Source: Bacillota bacterium
GTDB taxonomy: Bacteria > Bacillota > Clostridia > Christensenellales > Aristaeellaceae
DNA: 64,000 nt
Assembly (NCBI GenBank): GCA_023416585.1
Contig: JAEZHM010000091.1
Coordinates: forward strand, 62,001-126,000
Direction: 5' to 3'
Of this stretch, positions 1 to 7,857 are shown piece by piece (the stretch's first letter is position 1; the number at the start of each line of letters is the position of its first letter). The notes under the pieces are model-generated. The model searched no databases, was not told where the DNA came from, and worked only from the letters and a program-made list of their open reading frames with translations. The position numbers and the translations under genes were made by a program.

Positions 1-776
1 ACTATGGCATGAACACGTTGGGTGGCGTACGCAGGGATATATCGCCGGAGCATGCGCAGAAGGTGCTGGAGGCGCTGGATCAGCTGCAAGCCCGCACAGA
101 GTATTATCAAAAGACCGTATTGAATGAGCAGACCGTCATACTGCGGCTTTCCGGGGTGGGCAAGCTTTCCAGGGAAGACGGGCTGAGGTTTGGGGCCGTA
201 GGACCGGTACTCAGGGCTTCTGGCGTCGCCATGGATGTACGCAAGGATGATCCCTACGGCATCTATGGCGAACTGGATTTCAAAGTGATTACGGATGAGC
301 ATTCCGATGTGTTTGGGAGAACTGTTGTTCGTGTTCTGGAATTGATGGAAAGCTATAAGATTTGCCGTCAGATCATCAAGGAAATGCCCGACGGACCGCT
401 TACCGTAAAGGTACCCAGCAGGATTCCGGCAGGCGAGGCTGTCAGCCGCTATGAAGCGCCCCGGGGCGAAGACCTGCATTATGTCCGCTCCAACGGAACC
501 GACAAGCCGGAACGCGTAAAGGTACGCGCACCAACGCTGGCCAATTCTGCCGCAGTTGCACACATGATCGCCGGCGGGTATCTGGCCGATGTTCCCATTA
601 TCATCGCGGCAATCGATCCGTGCTTTTCCTGCACCGACAGAATGATCAAGGTTCAGGACGCCTCCTCCGGAAAGGAAAGCATGTTCAATTGGGACGGGTT
701 GCGCAAGTACAGCATCGACTGGTATGGGAAGCAGGGCGTTGATATGCAGAATGTTCGCTTGAGGAAAGGGGATTGA
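1..776 (+). CDS. Membrane-bound group 4 [NiFe] hydrogenase large subunit (5' truncated)
   Basis: The reading frame is open from the left edge of the window, so the N-terminus lies outside. The visible part begins around the GGVRRDI segment typical of the 49-kDa complex I / hydrogenase large-subunit family. Near the C-terminus is DPCFSCTDR, the DPCxxC motif whose cysteines hold the NiFe site, which separates true hydrogenases from NuoD proteins. About 44 residues follow the motif; family members are often trimmed here by a maturation protease, and one is encoded three genes downstream. The next two genes encode NuoH-like and ferredoxin subunits, the L-M-N order of Mbh-type complexes. Role by homology: proton reduction or H2 oxidation coupled to ion translocation at the inner face of the membrane. 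A hydrogenase-like non-NiFe homologue is unlikely given the intact motif. Confidence 0.85.
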   Translation, partial: YGMNTLGGVRRDISPEHAQKVLEALDQLQARTEYYQKTVLNEQTVILRLSGVGKLSREDGLRFGAVGPVLRASGVAMDVRKDDPYGIYGELDFKVITDEHSDVFGRTVVRVLELMESYKICRQIIKEMPDGPLTVKVPSRIPAGEAVSRYEAPRGEDLHYVRSNGTDKPERVKVRAPTLANSAAVAHMIAGGYLADVPIIIAAIDPCFSCTDRMIKVQDASSGKESMFNWDGLRKYSIDWYGKQGVDMQNVRLRKGD

Positions 777-1723
777 TTGCCGTGTGGCTTGCCCTGTTCC
801 AGATTGTCGTTTTTCCGGGTTTCCTGTTTTTGTCAGCCATCTCCCTGGTGTATGAATATATTGATAGAAAGCTGTACGCCCGGCTGCAAAACCGGGTGGG
901 ACCGCCCTGGTACCAGCCCTTGGCAGACGTGGTGAAGCTATTTTCAAAGGAAACGGTGATCCCCAGGGAGGCAGATTCAAGGCTGTTCAGCCTGATCCCC
1001 ATGTTCGCCCTGGCAGCTACCGTTGCCTCGTTTCTGTATATTCCTATCTGGAGCACTCAATCGCTGCAGCCTTTTAACAGCGACCTCATCGTGGTGATGT
1101 ATTTCCTCACAATCCCCACCATGGCATTTTTTCTGGCAGGCTGGTTCTCCTCCTCCCTTTTTGCTGAAATTGGCGCTATCCGGGCTATGACGCAGCTTTT
1201 CGCCTATGAGGTGCCTTTTTACATGGCGCTTCTCGGCCCTGCGCTGCTGGCCGGCACATGGTCTATCAGCGGAATGGCGGTATTCTATCATCAAAATCCC
1301 TGGCTGATCCTTACCAATCTCCCTGGCTTGCTTGTATCCATCTTTGCTGCGCAGGGCAAGCTGGAACGGGCGCCTTTTGACATCCCCGATGCGGAAACGG
1401 AAATCGTGGGCGGCACTTTTACTGAATATTCGGGAAGGCTCCTTGGGTTTTTCAAAATGACTCTCAACGCCGAGCTGGTGGTTGTCTCCGCGCTCATCGC
1501 CGCCATATTCTTCCCCTTGTTTATCCATGACAACGCGCTGCTGGGCTTTTTGTTGTTCCTTATAAAGGTCTTTGTCGTAGTGTTTTTGCTGGCGCTGATG
1601 CGGGCTGCTTTGGCCAGGTTCCGCCTGGACCAGATGATCAGTTTTTGTTGGAAGGTGCTGGCGCCCATATCTATTTTGCAAATATTGATCGACCTTATCG
1701 TCAGAGGAGTCCTGTTCACATGA
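773..1723 (+). CDS. NuoH/EchB-like membrane subunit of hydrogenase
   Basis: This 316-residue polytopic protein belongs to the respiratory complex I subunit 1 (NuoH, EchB, HycD, MbhM) family. It carries the family signatures YIDRKLYARLQNRVGP near residue 30 and the acidic loop APFDIPDAETEIVGG near residue 200, which in the family faces the quinone or ferredoxin module. Several hydrophobic spans are evident. The start is a TTG overlapping the preceding stop (TTGA), with GAGGAAAGGG just upstream; no ATG fits better. The stop overlaps the next start as ATGA, so all hydrogenase subunits are translationally coupled. It anchors the soluble hydrogenase module and takes part in H+ or Na+ coupling; which ion is used cannot be read from sequence. 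Confidence 0.88.
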   Translation: MIAVWLALFQIVVFPGFLFLSAISLVYEYIDRKLYARLQNRVGPPWYQPLADVVKLFSKETVIPREADSRLFSLIPMFALAATVASFLYIPIWSTQSLQPFNSDLIVVMYFLTIPTMAFFLAGWFSSSLFAEIGAIRAMTQLFAYEVPFYMALLGPALLAGTWSISGMAVFYHQNPWLILTNLPGLLVSIFAAQGKLERAPFDIPDAETEIVGGTFTEYSGRLLGFFKMTLNAELVVVSALIAAIFFPLFIHDNALLGFLLFLIKVFVVVFLLALMRAALARFRLDQMISFCWKVLAPISILQILIDLIVRGVLFT

Positions 1724-2067
1724 AAACCTTGGGCAAAATGGTTCCATACCTGATGGAAATGATGATCAAAAAAACGGATACGGTTTTGTACCCATCCGTA
1801 GCGGCGCAAGTTCCTGAAAATTTTCGCGGTGCCCTGAAATTTGACAGCGAAAAATGTGTGGGTTGCAAATTGTGTATGCGCGTATGCCCCAGCAATGCCA
1901 TCACCATTGAAAAGGTTGCCGATAAACAGTTCAAGGCTACCGTGCAACTGGACAAATGCATTTATTGCGGCCAATGCGTGGATTCCTGCAACAAGGATGC
2001 GCTGAAGAACACCACCCAATTTGAGCTTGCAAGCCCTGACAAAGCGTCGCTGAAGGTGGATATCTGA
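1720..2067 (+). CDS. 2x[4Fe-4S] ferredoxin-like hydrogenase subunit (EchF/MbhN/NuoI-like)
   Basis: 115 residues with two cluster motifs, CVGCKLCMRVCP and CIYCGQCVDSCN. The second ends in Asn where Pro is usual, but all eight cysteines are present. The frame is open further upstream, but the ATG at 1720 overlaps the NuoH-like stop as ATGA and gives the length expected of EchF/MbhN-type subunits, so it is preferred. The protein should wire electrons between ferredoxin, the small subunit and the NiFe site on the cytoplasmic face. It is the last structural subunit before the maturation protease. Confidence 0.87.
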   Translation: MKTLGKMVPYLMEMMIKKTDTVLYPSVAAQVPENFRGALKFDSEKCVGCKLCMRVCPSNAITIEKVADKQFKATVQLDKCIYCGQCVDSCNKDALKNTTQFELASPDKASLKVDI

Positions 2068-2577
2068 TTGGAAACCATCTATGATTTCCTAAAGGACAAG
2101 TTCATGGATGCGCAGAAGCTGGCGGTGCTTGGTGCCGGTTCGACGCTGCGTGGGGACGATGCTGCAGGCATGCGCGTTGTGGAGGAGTTGCAGGCTGAAT
2201 TTGATCTGAAGCAATATCCGAAGCTTTTGTTTTGCCCGGGCGAAACAGCGCCTGAAAACTACAGCGGAAAGATTAAGCAATTTTGTCCCACCCACTTATT
2301 GGTGATAGACGCTGCGGATGTGAAAGCAACGCCGGGCAGCATTATGGAAATCCATCCGGAGGACGTGGGCGGCCCCACGTTTTGCTCCCATATGCTGCCC
2401 CTGCGCGTTATGATTCGTTATCTTGCGCAGGAAACGGGAACAGATGTGACACTGCTCGGTATCCAATATAAGAGTATCGAATTTGATACCGGGATGACGG
2501 ACGAGGTGCAGGCGGCTGTGAATGAAGTGTCATGCGCACTCAAACGTGTCATCCGGGAAATTTTCATAGAAGAATAA
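2068..2577 (+). CDS. Hydrogenase maturation protease (HycI/HyaD family)
   Basis: 169 residues of the nickel-dependent endopeptidase M52 family. Family features visible are the N-terminal GAGSTLRGDDAAG segment with the metal-binding acidic residue, DAADV in the middle, and SHMLPL with the histidine ligand. These enzymes remove the C-terminal extension of the hydrogenase large subunit after nickel insertion, matching the extension seen in the first gene of the window. The start chosen is a TTG abutting the stop of the ferredoxin gene, with AAGGTGGA upstream; an in-frame ATG at 2104 would also leave the catalytic core intact. It is last in the operon and followed by a hairpin with a T tract. Confidence 0.85.
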   Translation: METIYDFLKDKFMDAQKLAVLGAGSTLRGDDAAGMRVVEELQAEFDLKQYPKLLFCPGETAPENYSGKIKQFCPTHLLVIDAADVKATPGSIMEIHPEDVGGPTFCSHMLPLRVMIRYLAQETGTDVTLLGIQYKSIEFDTGMTDEVQAAVNEVSCALKRVIREIFIEE

Positions 2578-2606
2578 TTGGCATCCTGTAATAAGTGTAT
2601 ATTGTC

Positions 2607-2649
2607 CGTATCCTATCCCGCCGCACGGTGTGATGGGATGCGTTTTTTT
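2607..2649 (+). terminator. Probable rho-independent terminator after hydrogenase operon
   Basis: CGTATCC at 2607-2613 can pair with GGATGCG at 2636-2642 (one G-T pair). Seven T follow immediately. It lies 30 bp past the stop of the maturation protease. The loop is long, so efficiency is uncertain. Confidence 0.5.
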
Positions 2650-2717
2650 ATGCACATCTTAATAAAATCTTTATCCAGCTCTTTCATACTTTTATGCCCC
2701 CTTTATCCGTATAGCGG

Positions 2718-2801
2718 TATAATGAGCGCTGTGCCTTGATGAAGATCGCTTGAATTTCCCATAGCGGAAAGAAAACCGCATGGAAGGCATCTACCCGGCG
2801 C
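2718..2801 (+). promoter_or_regulatory. Candidate promoter -10 box and structured 5' leader of the P-type ATPase gene
   Basis: A perfect TATAAT lies at 2718-2723, without a convincing -35 box. About eight bases later a foldable segment begins. GCCTT (2733-2737) can pair with AAGGC (2784-2788). Inside it TTCCCAT-a-GCGG (2756-2767) pairs with CCGC-ATGGAA (2776-2785) around an A-rich loop AAAGAAAA. The outer and inner helices compete for two A residues. No known riboswitch class was recognised by eye. It could be a metabolite- or ion-responsive leader, or simply a 5' stem-loop. Confidence 0.4.
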
Positions 2802-2817
2802 ACAATGCTATTCATGC

Positions 2818-5694
2818 ATGATTCCGGGCAGGCAGAAAGAAGCGATGGATAAGGAAAAGGGTGAAGAATTCATTCCTATGGAAAAAGCACGTAATCATAT
2901 AGAGCCTGTGGCCATTGGCAAGGAGCTGCAGAAATTTCCCGTATCCAGGGTGTATGAAGCGCTTGGCTCAGACCCTCAGGGACTGAGCGGACAGGAGGCA
3001 AAAATACGCCTTGAGAAATACGGCAAGAATGTATTGCAGGAAAAAAAGGGACAGTCGGTCTATATTAAGTTTTTGCTGAATTTCACCCATACAATGGCAA
3101 TTTTGCTATGGTTAGGCGGCATTGTAGGTTTTGTGGCCAAGCTGCCCGAACTGGGCGTGGCCATTTGGCTCGTGAATATCATCAACGGACTATTTAGCTT
3201 CTGGCAGGAATTCCGGGCAGGCAAGGCTACTGAAGCACTGAAAAAGCTCCTTCCCTCCTACTCCCGCGTTTTGCGTGACGGCCAGGAGCAGCGTGTCCTT
3301 TCGGAAGACCTTGTACAGGGAGATATTCTGCTGCTTTCCGAAGGTGATCGCATTTCCGCGGACTGCCGTCTGGTAGAGGACAGCGACCTGCAGGTAAACC
3401 AGTCCACGCTGACCGGCGAATCCAATCCTGTGCGTAAAGCCATGGATGAGGTGTTTCGCGACGACCTTAGCCAATCTGAAAAGCCGAATATGGTCTTCGC
3501 TGGCACCAGCGTTGCAGCGGGAACGGGAAAGGCGGTTGTGTTCGCCACCGGCATGAGCACGGAGTTCGGCAAAATCGCCGGCCTTACCCAGACACTGAAG
3601 GAAGAAAAGAGCCCCTTGCAAAAGGAACTGGATAGGCTTACGAAGTTTGTTACCATCCTTGCTGTAGCTATCGGCGTGGCTTTCTTCGTGGCGTCCATCC
3701 TGTTTGTGGAAACCGAGCTTTCCGTAGCATTCATTTTTGCCATGGGCATGATTGTAGCCTTTGTACCGGAAGGGCTTTTGCCCACCGTTACACTATCATT
3801 GGCCATGGGTGTGCAGCGCATGGCAAAGCGGAACGCTTTGATCAAGCGGCTGTCCGCGGTGGAAACGCTGGGCTGCACCACCGTGATTTGCACCGATAAG
3901 ACCGGTACGCTCACCCAGAACGAGATGACCGTAAGCAACATCTGGATCGACGGTCAATCTATAGATGTGACTGGGATTGGGTACGCTGCCGTCGGAAAGA
4001 TCACCATGGGGAACAAGGAATTGTCTGGCGAAGATGCGCACCTGAAACAGATGCTGACGGCGGCGGGCCTATGCTGCAACGCACGATTGCTCCCACCAGA
4101 GCATGAAGGCGCACGCTATACGGTGCTGGGCGATCCCACCGAGGCGGCGCTGCTGGTTCTGGCGCAAAAGGGCGGGGTCAATCTGGAAGAGGAAAGCCGC
4201 CGCACGCCAAGGCTTCGGGAACTGCCCTTTGATTCCAGGCGTAAGCGCATGGCCACCATCCATCCCGTTCCCGGTGAGGGCGGCCGCATTGCCTACGTGA
4301 AGGGTGCGCCCAAAGAGGTGGCAGATCTTTGCACTTCCATGATGCAATCTGGCAGGCGGGTACCCATGACCGATGAGGCCCGGTCAAAGATCATGGCAGC
4401 CAATGACCAGTATGCCTTGAATGGCCTGCGCGTGTTGGCCATCGCTACCCGCAATCTGAACAAGGATTCGGGACTGCCCGTTGCTTTGAGCGCATACACC
4501 CCTGAACTCATAGAGCGGGATATGACCTTCCTTGGCCTTGTAGCCATGGTGGACCCGCCCCGGGAGGAAGTAGCCAAGGCGGTGGAAAAATGCCATCATG
4601 CCGGGATACGCATCATCATGATCACAGGTGACTACGGCCTGACTGCCGAGAGCATCGCCCGCCGTATAGGCATCATCAAAAGCGGTCATCCCCGCATCAT
4701 CACCGGCGTCGACTTGGAGAACATGAGCCAGGAAGCGCTGGAGGAAGCGCTGAAGGACGAGGTTATCTTTGCGCGTGTTGCTCCAGAGCAAAAACTGCAG
4801 GTCGTAAGCGCACTGCAGGAGATGGGGCATGTTGTAGCCGTGACGGGCGACGGCGTCAATGACGCGCCGGCACTGAAAAAGGCCGACATCGGCGTGGCCA
4901 TGGGCATCAGCGGTACAGATGTGGCCAAGGAAGCCGCCGACATGATTTTGACCGACGATAACTTCGCCTCCATCGTTGGTGCGGTGGAGGAGGGGCGCGC
5001 TGTATACAACAACATCCGCAAGTTTGCCATGTATATCTTTACCAGCAATATGCCTGAAGCTGTGCCCGTAGTTTTCTATTTGTTTTCCCGTGGGCTAATC
5101 CCCCTGCCGCTGACCATTATGCAGGTGCTGGCCATTGACCTTGGTACCGACATGGTGCCGGCAATCGCGCTGGGTGTGGAGCCGCCGGAGGAAGGCATTA
5201 TGGATCAGCCGCCTCGCTCACAGAAAGAACCGCTCGTCAATGGAAAATTTATGATGAGGTCTTTGCTTGGGTATGGTATGATAGAGTCACTGGCAGCAAT
5301 GGCGGCATTCTTCTTCGTTTACTGGCAGAAAGGCTGGACCGGCCTGCCCCTTGCGGATACCGGTATCGTCTATCAGACAGCGACAGCCATGACATTGGCG
5401 GCCATTGTGTTCACGCAGATTGGGTCCGTGTTTGCCCGCAGAACGGAACGTGTTTCCATTTTCAGGATCGGGTTCTTTACAAACCGTTTGATTTTGCTGG
5501 GTATTGCGGTGGAAATTGCGTTGCTTTGCCTGCTTAGCTATGTGCCGTTCTTTCACGGCATATTCAACACGGCGCCTTTGAACCTTTCCCAATGGGGCTT
5601 CCTGATCCTTTGGATGCCGTCGGTACTATTGGTAGACGAGATCAGAAAAGCCTTTATACGCAAACGCGTGAAGCAGCGCTTAAGGAATGCCTGA
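2818..5694 (+). CDS. P-type cation-transporting ATPase, type IIC (Na+/K+-ATPase-like)
   Basis: Up to 958 residues with the full P2-ATPase architecture: actuator TGES (199-202), phosphorylation motif DKTGT (Asp360), nucleotide-binding KGAP (495-498) and hinge TGDGVNDAP (677-685). The membrane ion site resembles animal Na+/K+ and H+/K+ pumps more than SERCA: PEGLL in M4 (Glu318), SNMPEAVP in M5 (Glu747) and IDLGTDMVPAI in M6 (Asp774, Asp778) keep the acidic residues that bind K+/Na+ in those enzymes. No beta subunit is encoded nearby. Starts at 2845 or 2878 are also possible, since no site before 2818 looks like a good ribosome binding site; the core is unaffected. Two RCK-domain genes follow directly, suggesting a monovalent-cation role. 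The transported ion is inferred, not shown. Confidence 0.85.
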   Translation: MIPGRQKEAMDKEKGEEFIPMEKARNHIEPVAIGKELQKFPVSRVYEALGSDPQGLSGQEAKIRLEKYGKNVLQEKKGQSVYIKFLLNFTHTMAILLWLGGIVGFVAKLPELGVAIWLVNIINGLFSFWQEFRAGKATEALKKLLPSYSRVLRDGQEQRVLSEDLVQGDILLLSEGDRISADCRLVEDSDLQVNQSTLTGESNPVRKAMDEVFRDDLSQSEKPNMVFAGTSVAAGTGKAVVFATGMSTEFGKIAGLTQTLKEEKSPLQKELDRLTKFVTILAVAIGVAFFVASILFVETELSVAFIFAMGMIVAFVPEGLLPTVTLSLAMGVQRMAKRNALIKRLSAVETLGCTTVICTDKTGTLTQNEMTVSNIWIDGQSIDVTGIGYAAVGKITMGNKELSGEDAHLKQMLTAAGLCCNARLLPPEHEGARYTVLGDPTEAALLVLAQKGGVNLEEESRRTPRLRELPFDSRRKRMATIHPVPGEGGRIAYVKGAPKEVADLCTSMMQSGRRVPMTDEARSKIMAANDQYALNGLRVLAIATRNLNKDSGLPVALSAYTPELIERDMTFLGLVAMVDPPREEVAKAVEKCHHAGIRIIMITGDYGLTAESIARRIGIIKSGHPRIITGVDLENMSQEALEEALKDEVIFARVAPEQKLQVVSALQEMGHVVAVTGDGVNDAPALKKADIGVAMGISGTDVAKEAADMILTDDNFASIVGAVEEGRAVYNNIRKFAMYIFTSNMPEAVPVVFYLFSRGLIPLPLTIMQVLAIDLGTDMVPAIALGVEPPEEGIMDQPPRSQKEPLVNGKFMMRSLLGYGMIESLAAMAAFFFVYWQKGWTGLPLADTGIVYQTATAMTLAAIVFTQIGSVFARRTERVSIFRIGFFTNRLILLGIAVEIALLCLLSYVPFFHGIFNTAPLNLSQWGFLILWMPSVLLVDEIRKAFIRKRVKQRLRNA

Positions 5695-5716
5695 GCGCGT
5701 ACAAGGAGGAAATCAT

Positions 5717-6382
5717 ATGAGAATCATTGTCGTGGGCTGCGGACGTATAGGATCGGGACTGGCGATGACGCTTTGCCGCAGCGGCCATGCTATTACCGTC
5801 ATTGATTCGGACGGTGCGGCTTTTGAACGGCTCGGTCCTTCCTTCAAGGGCGAAAAGGTGGAAGGAATAGGTTTTGACAAGGAAGTACTTTCCCGCGCGG
5901 GGATAGAACGTGCCGATGCGCTGGCGGCATTTACCGCCAGCGATGAAGCCAATGCGGTCATTGCAAGGATGGCCAAACAGGTTTTTCGCGTACCCAGCGT
6001 TGTAGCTCGGCTGTATGATCCTGGCAAGGCGGATATTTATCACAGGCTTGGGATTCAAACCATTTCCGCTGTCAACCTGGGCATACGCAGGGCGGTGGAG
6101 ATGCTTTGCTACACGCCTCTCAACACAGTTTTCAGCATGGGCGACGGCGATGTGGACATCGTTCAGATCGAGGTGCCACCGCTGCTTGTTAAGCGTACGG
6201 TCAATGACCTGACAGTACCTGGGGAGATCCACGTTGTATCCATCTGCCGTAACAACAAAACGATTTTGCCCACCTTGGGAACGGTTTTTGCCAAGGAGGA
6301 TATGCTTTATCTTGCTGTGGTAGCAAGTGCAAGCGGAAAGCTGAAACGGCTGCTGGATCTTGGCGATGGAAAGGGGATGTGA
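5717..6382 (+). CDS. TrkA/KtrA-like RCK protein, first copy
   Basis: 221 residues: an N-terminal Rossmann (RCK_N) domain opening with GCGRIGSGLA and an acidic residue ending strand 2 (VIDSD), typical of NAD(H)/ATP binding, and a C-terminal RCK_C domain from about residue 140. Such proteins gate TrkH/KtrB potassium channels in response to nucleotides or c-di-AMP. AAGGAGG sits eight bases before the ATG at 5717; a frame opening at 5687 has no such site. It starts 22 bp after the P-type ATPase stop and is followed within 4 bp by a second RCK gene. No TrkH/KtrB subunit lies in the window, so the partner is either elsewhere or the adjacent pump. Confidence 0.85.
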   Translation: MRIIVVGCGRIGSGLAMTLCRSGHAITVIDSDGAAFERLGPSFKGEKVEGIGFDKEVLSRAGIERADALAAFTASDEANAVIARMAKQVFRVPSVVARLYDPGKADIYHRLGIQTISAVNLGIRRAVEMLCYTPLNTVFSMGDGDVDIVQIEVPPLLVKRTVNDLTVPGEIHVVSICRNNKTILPTLGTVFAKEDMLYLAVVASASGKLKRLLDLGDGKGM

Positions 6383-6386
6383 CGCG

Positions 6387-7055
6387 ATGAAAGTGATAAT
6401 CGTTGGTGGCGGGCAGGCCGGAACCTATTTGGCTGCGCTGCTTTTGGCCCGTGGGCATCAGGTGATTTTGATCGAGGAACGCGAGGCGCGGCTGCACGCC
6501 ATTTTGCGTGATTTGCCTAAAGAAGTGGTCGTTATCGGCAGCGGCACTGACCCCAAAGTGCTGGAATCTGTGAATATACAAGACGCTGATGTATTGGCCG
6601 CCGTGACGGGCGCCGATGAAACAAACCTGGTGGTAGCAACGCTGGCCCGCATGGAATACGGTGTACGCCGCGTAGTGGCCAGGGTGAACAACCCTAAGAA
6701 CGCGTGGCTTTTTACCCCGGAGATGGGGGTCGACGTGGGGCTGAACCAGGCCGACATGATCGCGCACCTGGTGGCGGAAGAGTTATCGCTGAATGACATG
6801 GCGATGCTGCTGGAACTGCACAGGGGCCAGTTTTCTCTGGTCGAAAAAACAGTATCGCTTTCCTCGGCTGTCGTAGGCAAGACGCTGCGGGAGATCAAAA
6901 TGCCTAAGGAATGCGTGCTTGTGGCGGTGATCCGCGATGCACAGCTGCTGATTCCCAGGGGCGATACCATACTGCTTGCCGGCGACAAGGTGATGGCGAT
7001 TACCGATGTGAACCATCTGCAGGATCTTTCCGAACAGCTGGGTGGGAAAAAGTAA
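6387..7055 (+). CDS. TrkA/KtrA-like RCK protein, second copy
   Basis: 222 residues with the same RCK_N-RCK_C plan as its neighbour. The nucleotide loop is GGGQAGTYLA, strand 2 ends in IEERE, and the RCK_C half from about residue 140 has the usual VVGKTLREIKMP and GDKVMAI segments. The start ATG at 6387 follows AAGGGG; the longer frame from 6360 lies inside the preceding gene. The two copies are clearly diverged rather than a recent duplication, so a heteromeric ring is possible (inference). This is the last gene before a shared terminator. Function by family: cytoplasmic regulatory subunit of K+ uptake. Confidence 0.85.
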   Translation: MKVIIVGGGQAGTYLAALLLARGHQVILIEEREARLHAILRDLPKEVVVIGSGTDPKVLESVNIQDADVLAAVTGADETNLVVATLARMEYGVRRVVARVNNPKNAWLFTPEMGVDVGLNQADMIAHLVAEELSLNDMAMLLELHRGQFSLVEKTVSLSSAVVGKTLREIKMPKECVLVAVIRDAQLLIPRGDTILLAGDKVMAITDVNHLQDLSEQLGGKK

Positions 7056-7095
7056 ATTGCTCAGCTTTTTAGTTGATGAATGATTTGCGAATAAA

Positions 7096-7139
7096 AGAGA
7101 CCGAAAGAAGAAGAATGCTTCCTTCGGCCTCTTTTTTTT
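7096..7139. terminator. Bidirectional terminator between convergent operons
   Basis: AGAGACCGAA at 7096-7105 pairs with TTCGGCCTCT at 7123-7132 with one mismatch. A run of T follows on the plus strand, and on the minus strand the hairpin is followed by TTTTATT. It sits between the stop of the second RCK gene and the convergent SSB-like gene, so it can serve both. Confidence 0.75.
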
Positions 7140-7164
7140 GCTCTTTCAGAATGATTTGCGATTT

Positions 7165-7851
7165 TTACTGACCCAGCAATTCCTGCGAGGATTGATAACC
7201 GATGCCTTCCGGCAAAGGCAGCTCTTCTTCCTCCTGACGGCCCTGCTTGAGCAGCGTCAGCCGGCCTACGGAAACCTCGTAGGCTGTCTTGTTGAGCACC
7301 GTACCGTCAGCCAATTGCTTTTGATAAGCCCGGCTTTGGAACCGTCCCTGCACCTGTACATGGTCGCCTACCTGCAGATGGCTGGCAAAGCGTGCGGTGC
7401 GGCCCCAGGTGATGCAGGGGATGTAGTCGCTTTTTCCATAAGCGCGGTTTACCGCCAGCATCAGGTCGCAAATCTCTCTGCCAAAAGGTGTGGTGCGGTA
7501 GGACGGCGCCTTGCACAGCGCGCCGTAAAGCTGTACCTGGTTAGGGTTTTGCAGCTCTTCCGGGTTTAGCAGCCGCTGCACAAAGCCGGTGATGAGCAGC
7601 CGGCCCGCGCCTTCAACCACCTTGTTATAGCTTCTAAGCTGACCTTCCAGCGCCAGGGGCGAGCCTGGCTCCAGCGCCTTGTTTTCCATCAGCCGTTCGC
7701 TGATGGTGATGGGAAGAAGGTCTTCCGCGCCCGACAAACGAGGCACGGATAGGGTTGCATAATAGAATTGTTCCGCAAATACCTCATGGCCATAAACAGG
7801 ATGGGTTGCCAGCGTGCCGCCTAAACGTAACAGGTTGCCCGTTTCTTCCAT
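7165..7851 (-). CDS. Single-stranded DNA-binding protein with two OB domains
   Basis: 228 residues resembling two SSB/PriB-type OB folds in tandem, roughly residues 8-100 and 104-205. The second carries the more classical pattern (NQVQLYGALCKAP, FASHLQVGDHVQVQGR). Normal bacterial SSB has one OB fold and an acidic C-terminal tip ending in DDDIPF; here the tail is EELPLPEGIGYQSSQELLGQ with no such tip. It is therefore probably an accessory SSB rather than the housekeeping one. The start ATG lies six bases after the deacetylase stop, with GAGGTGA overlapping that stop, so the two genes are co-translated. Confidence 0.72.
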   Translation of the reverse strand: MEETGNLLRLGGTLATHPVYGHEVFAEQFYYATLSVPRLSGAEDLLPITISERLMENKALEPGSPLALEGQLRSYNKVVEGAGRLLITGFVQRLLNPEELQNPNQVQLYGALCKAPSYRTTPFGREICDLMLAVNRAYGKSDYIPCITWGRTARFASHLQVGDHVQVQGRFQSRAYQKQLADGTVLNKTAYEVSVGRLTLLKQGRQEEEELPLPEGIGYQSSQELLGQ

Positions 7852-7857
7852 TGCAAT

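Noticed and set aside
2731..2801. Assignment of the leader to a known riboswitch class (ydaO, yybP-ykoY, M-box, c-di-GMP)
   Set aside because: None of the conserved core sequences that I know for these classes is present.
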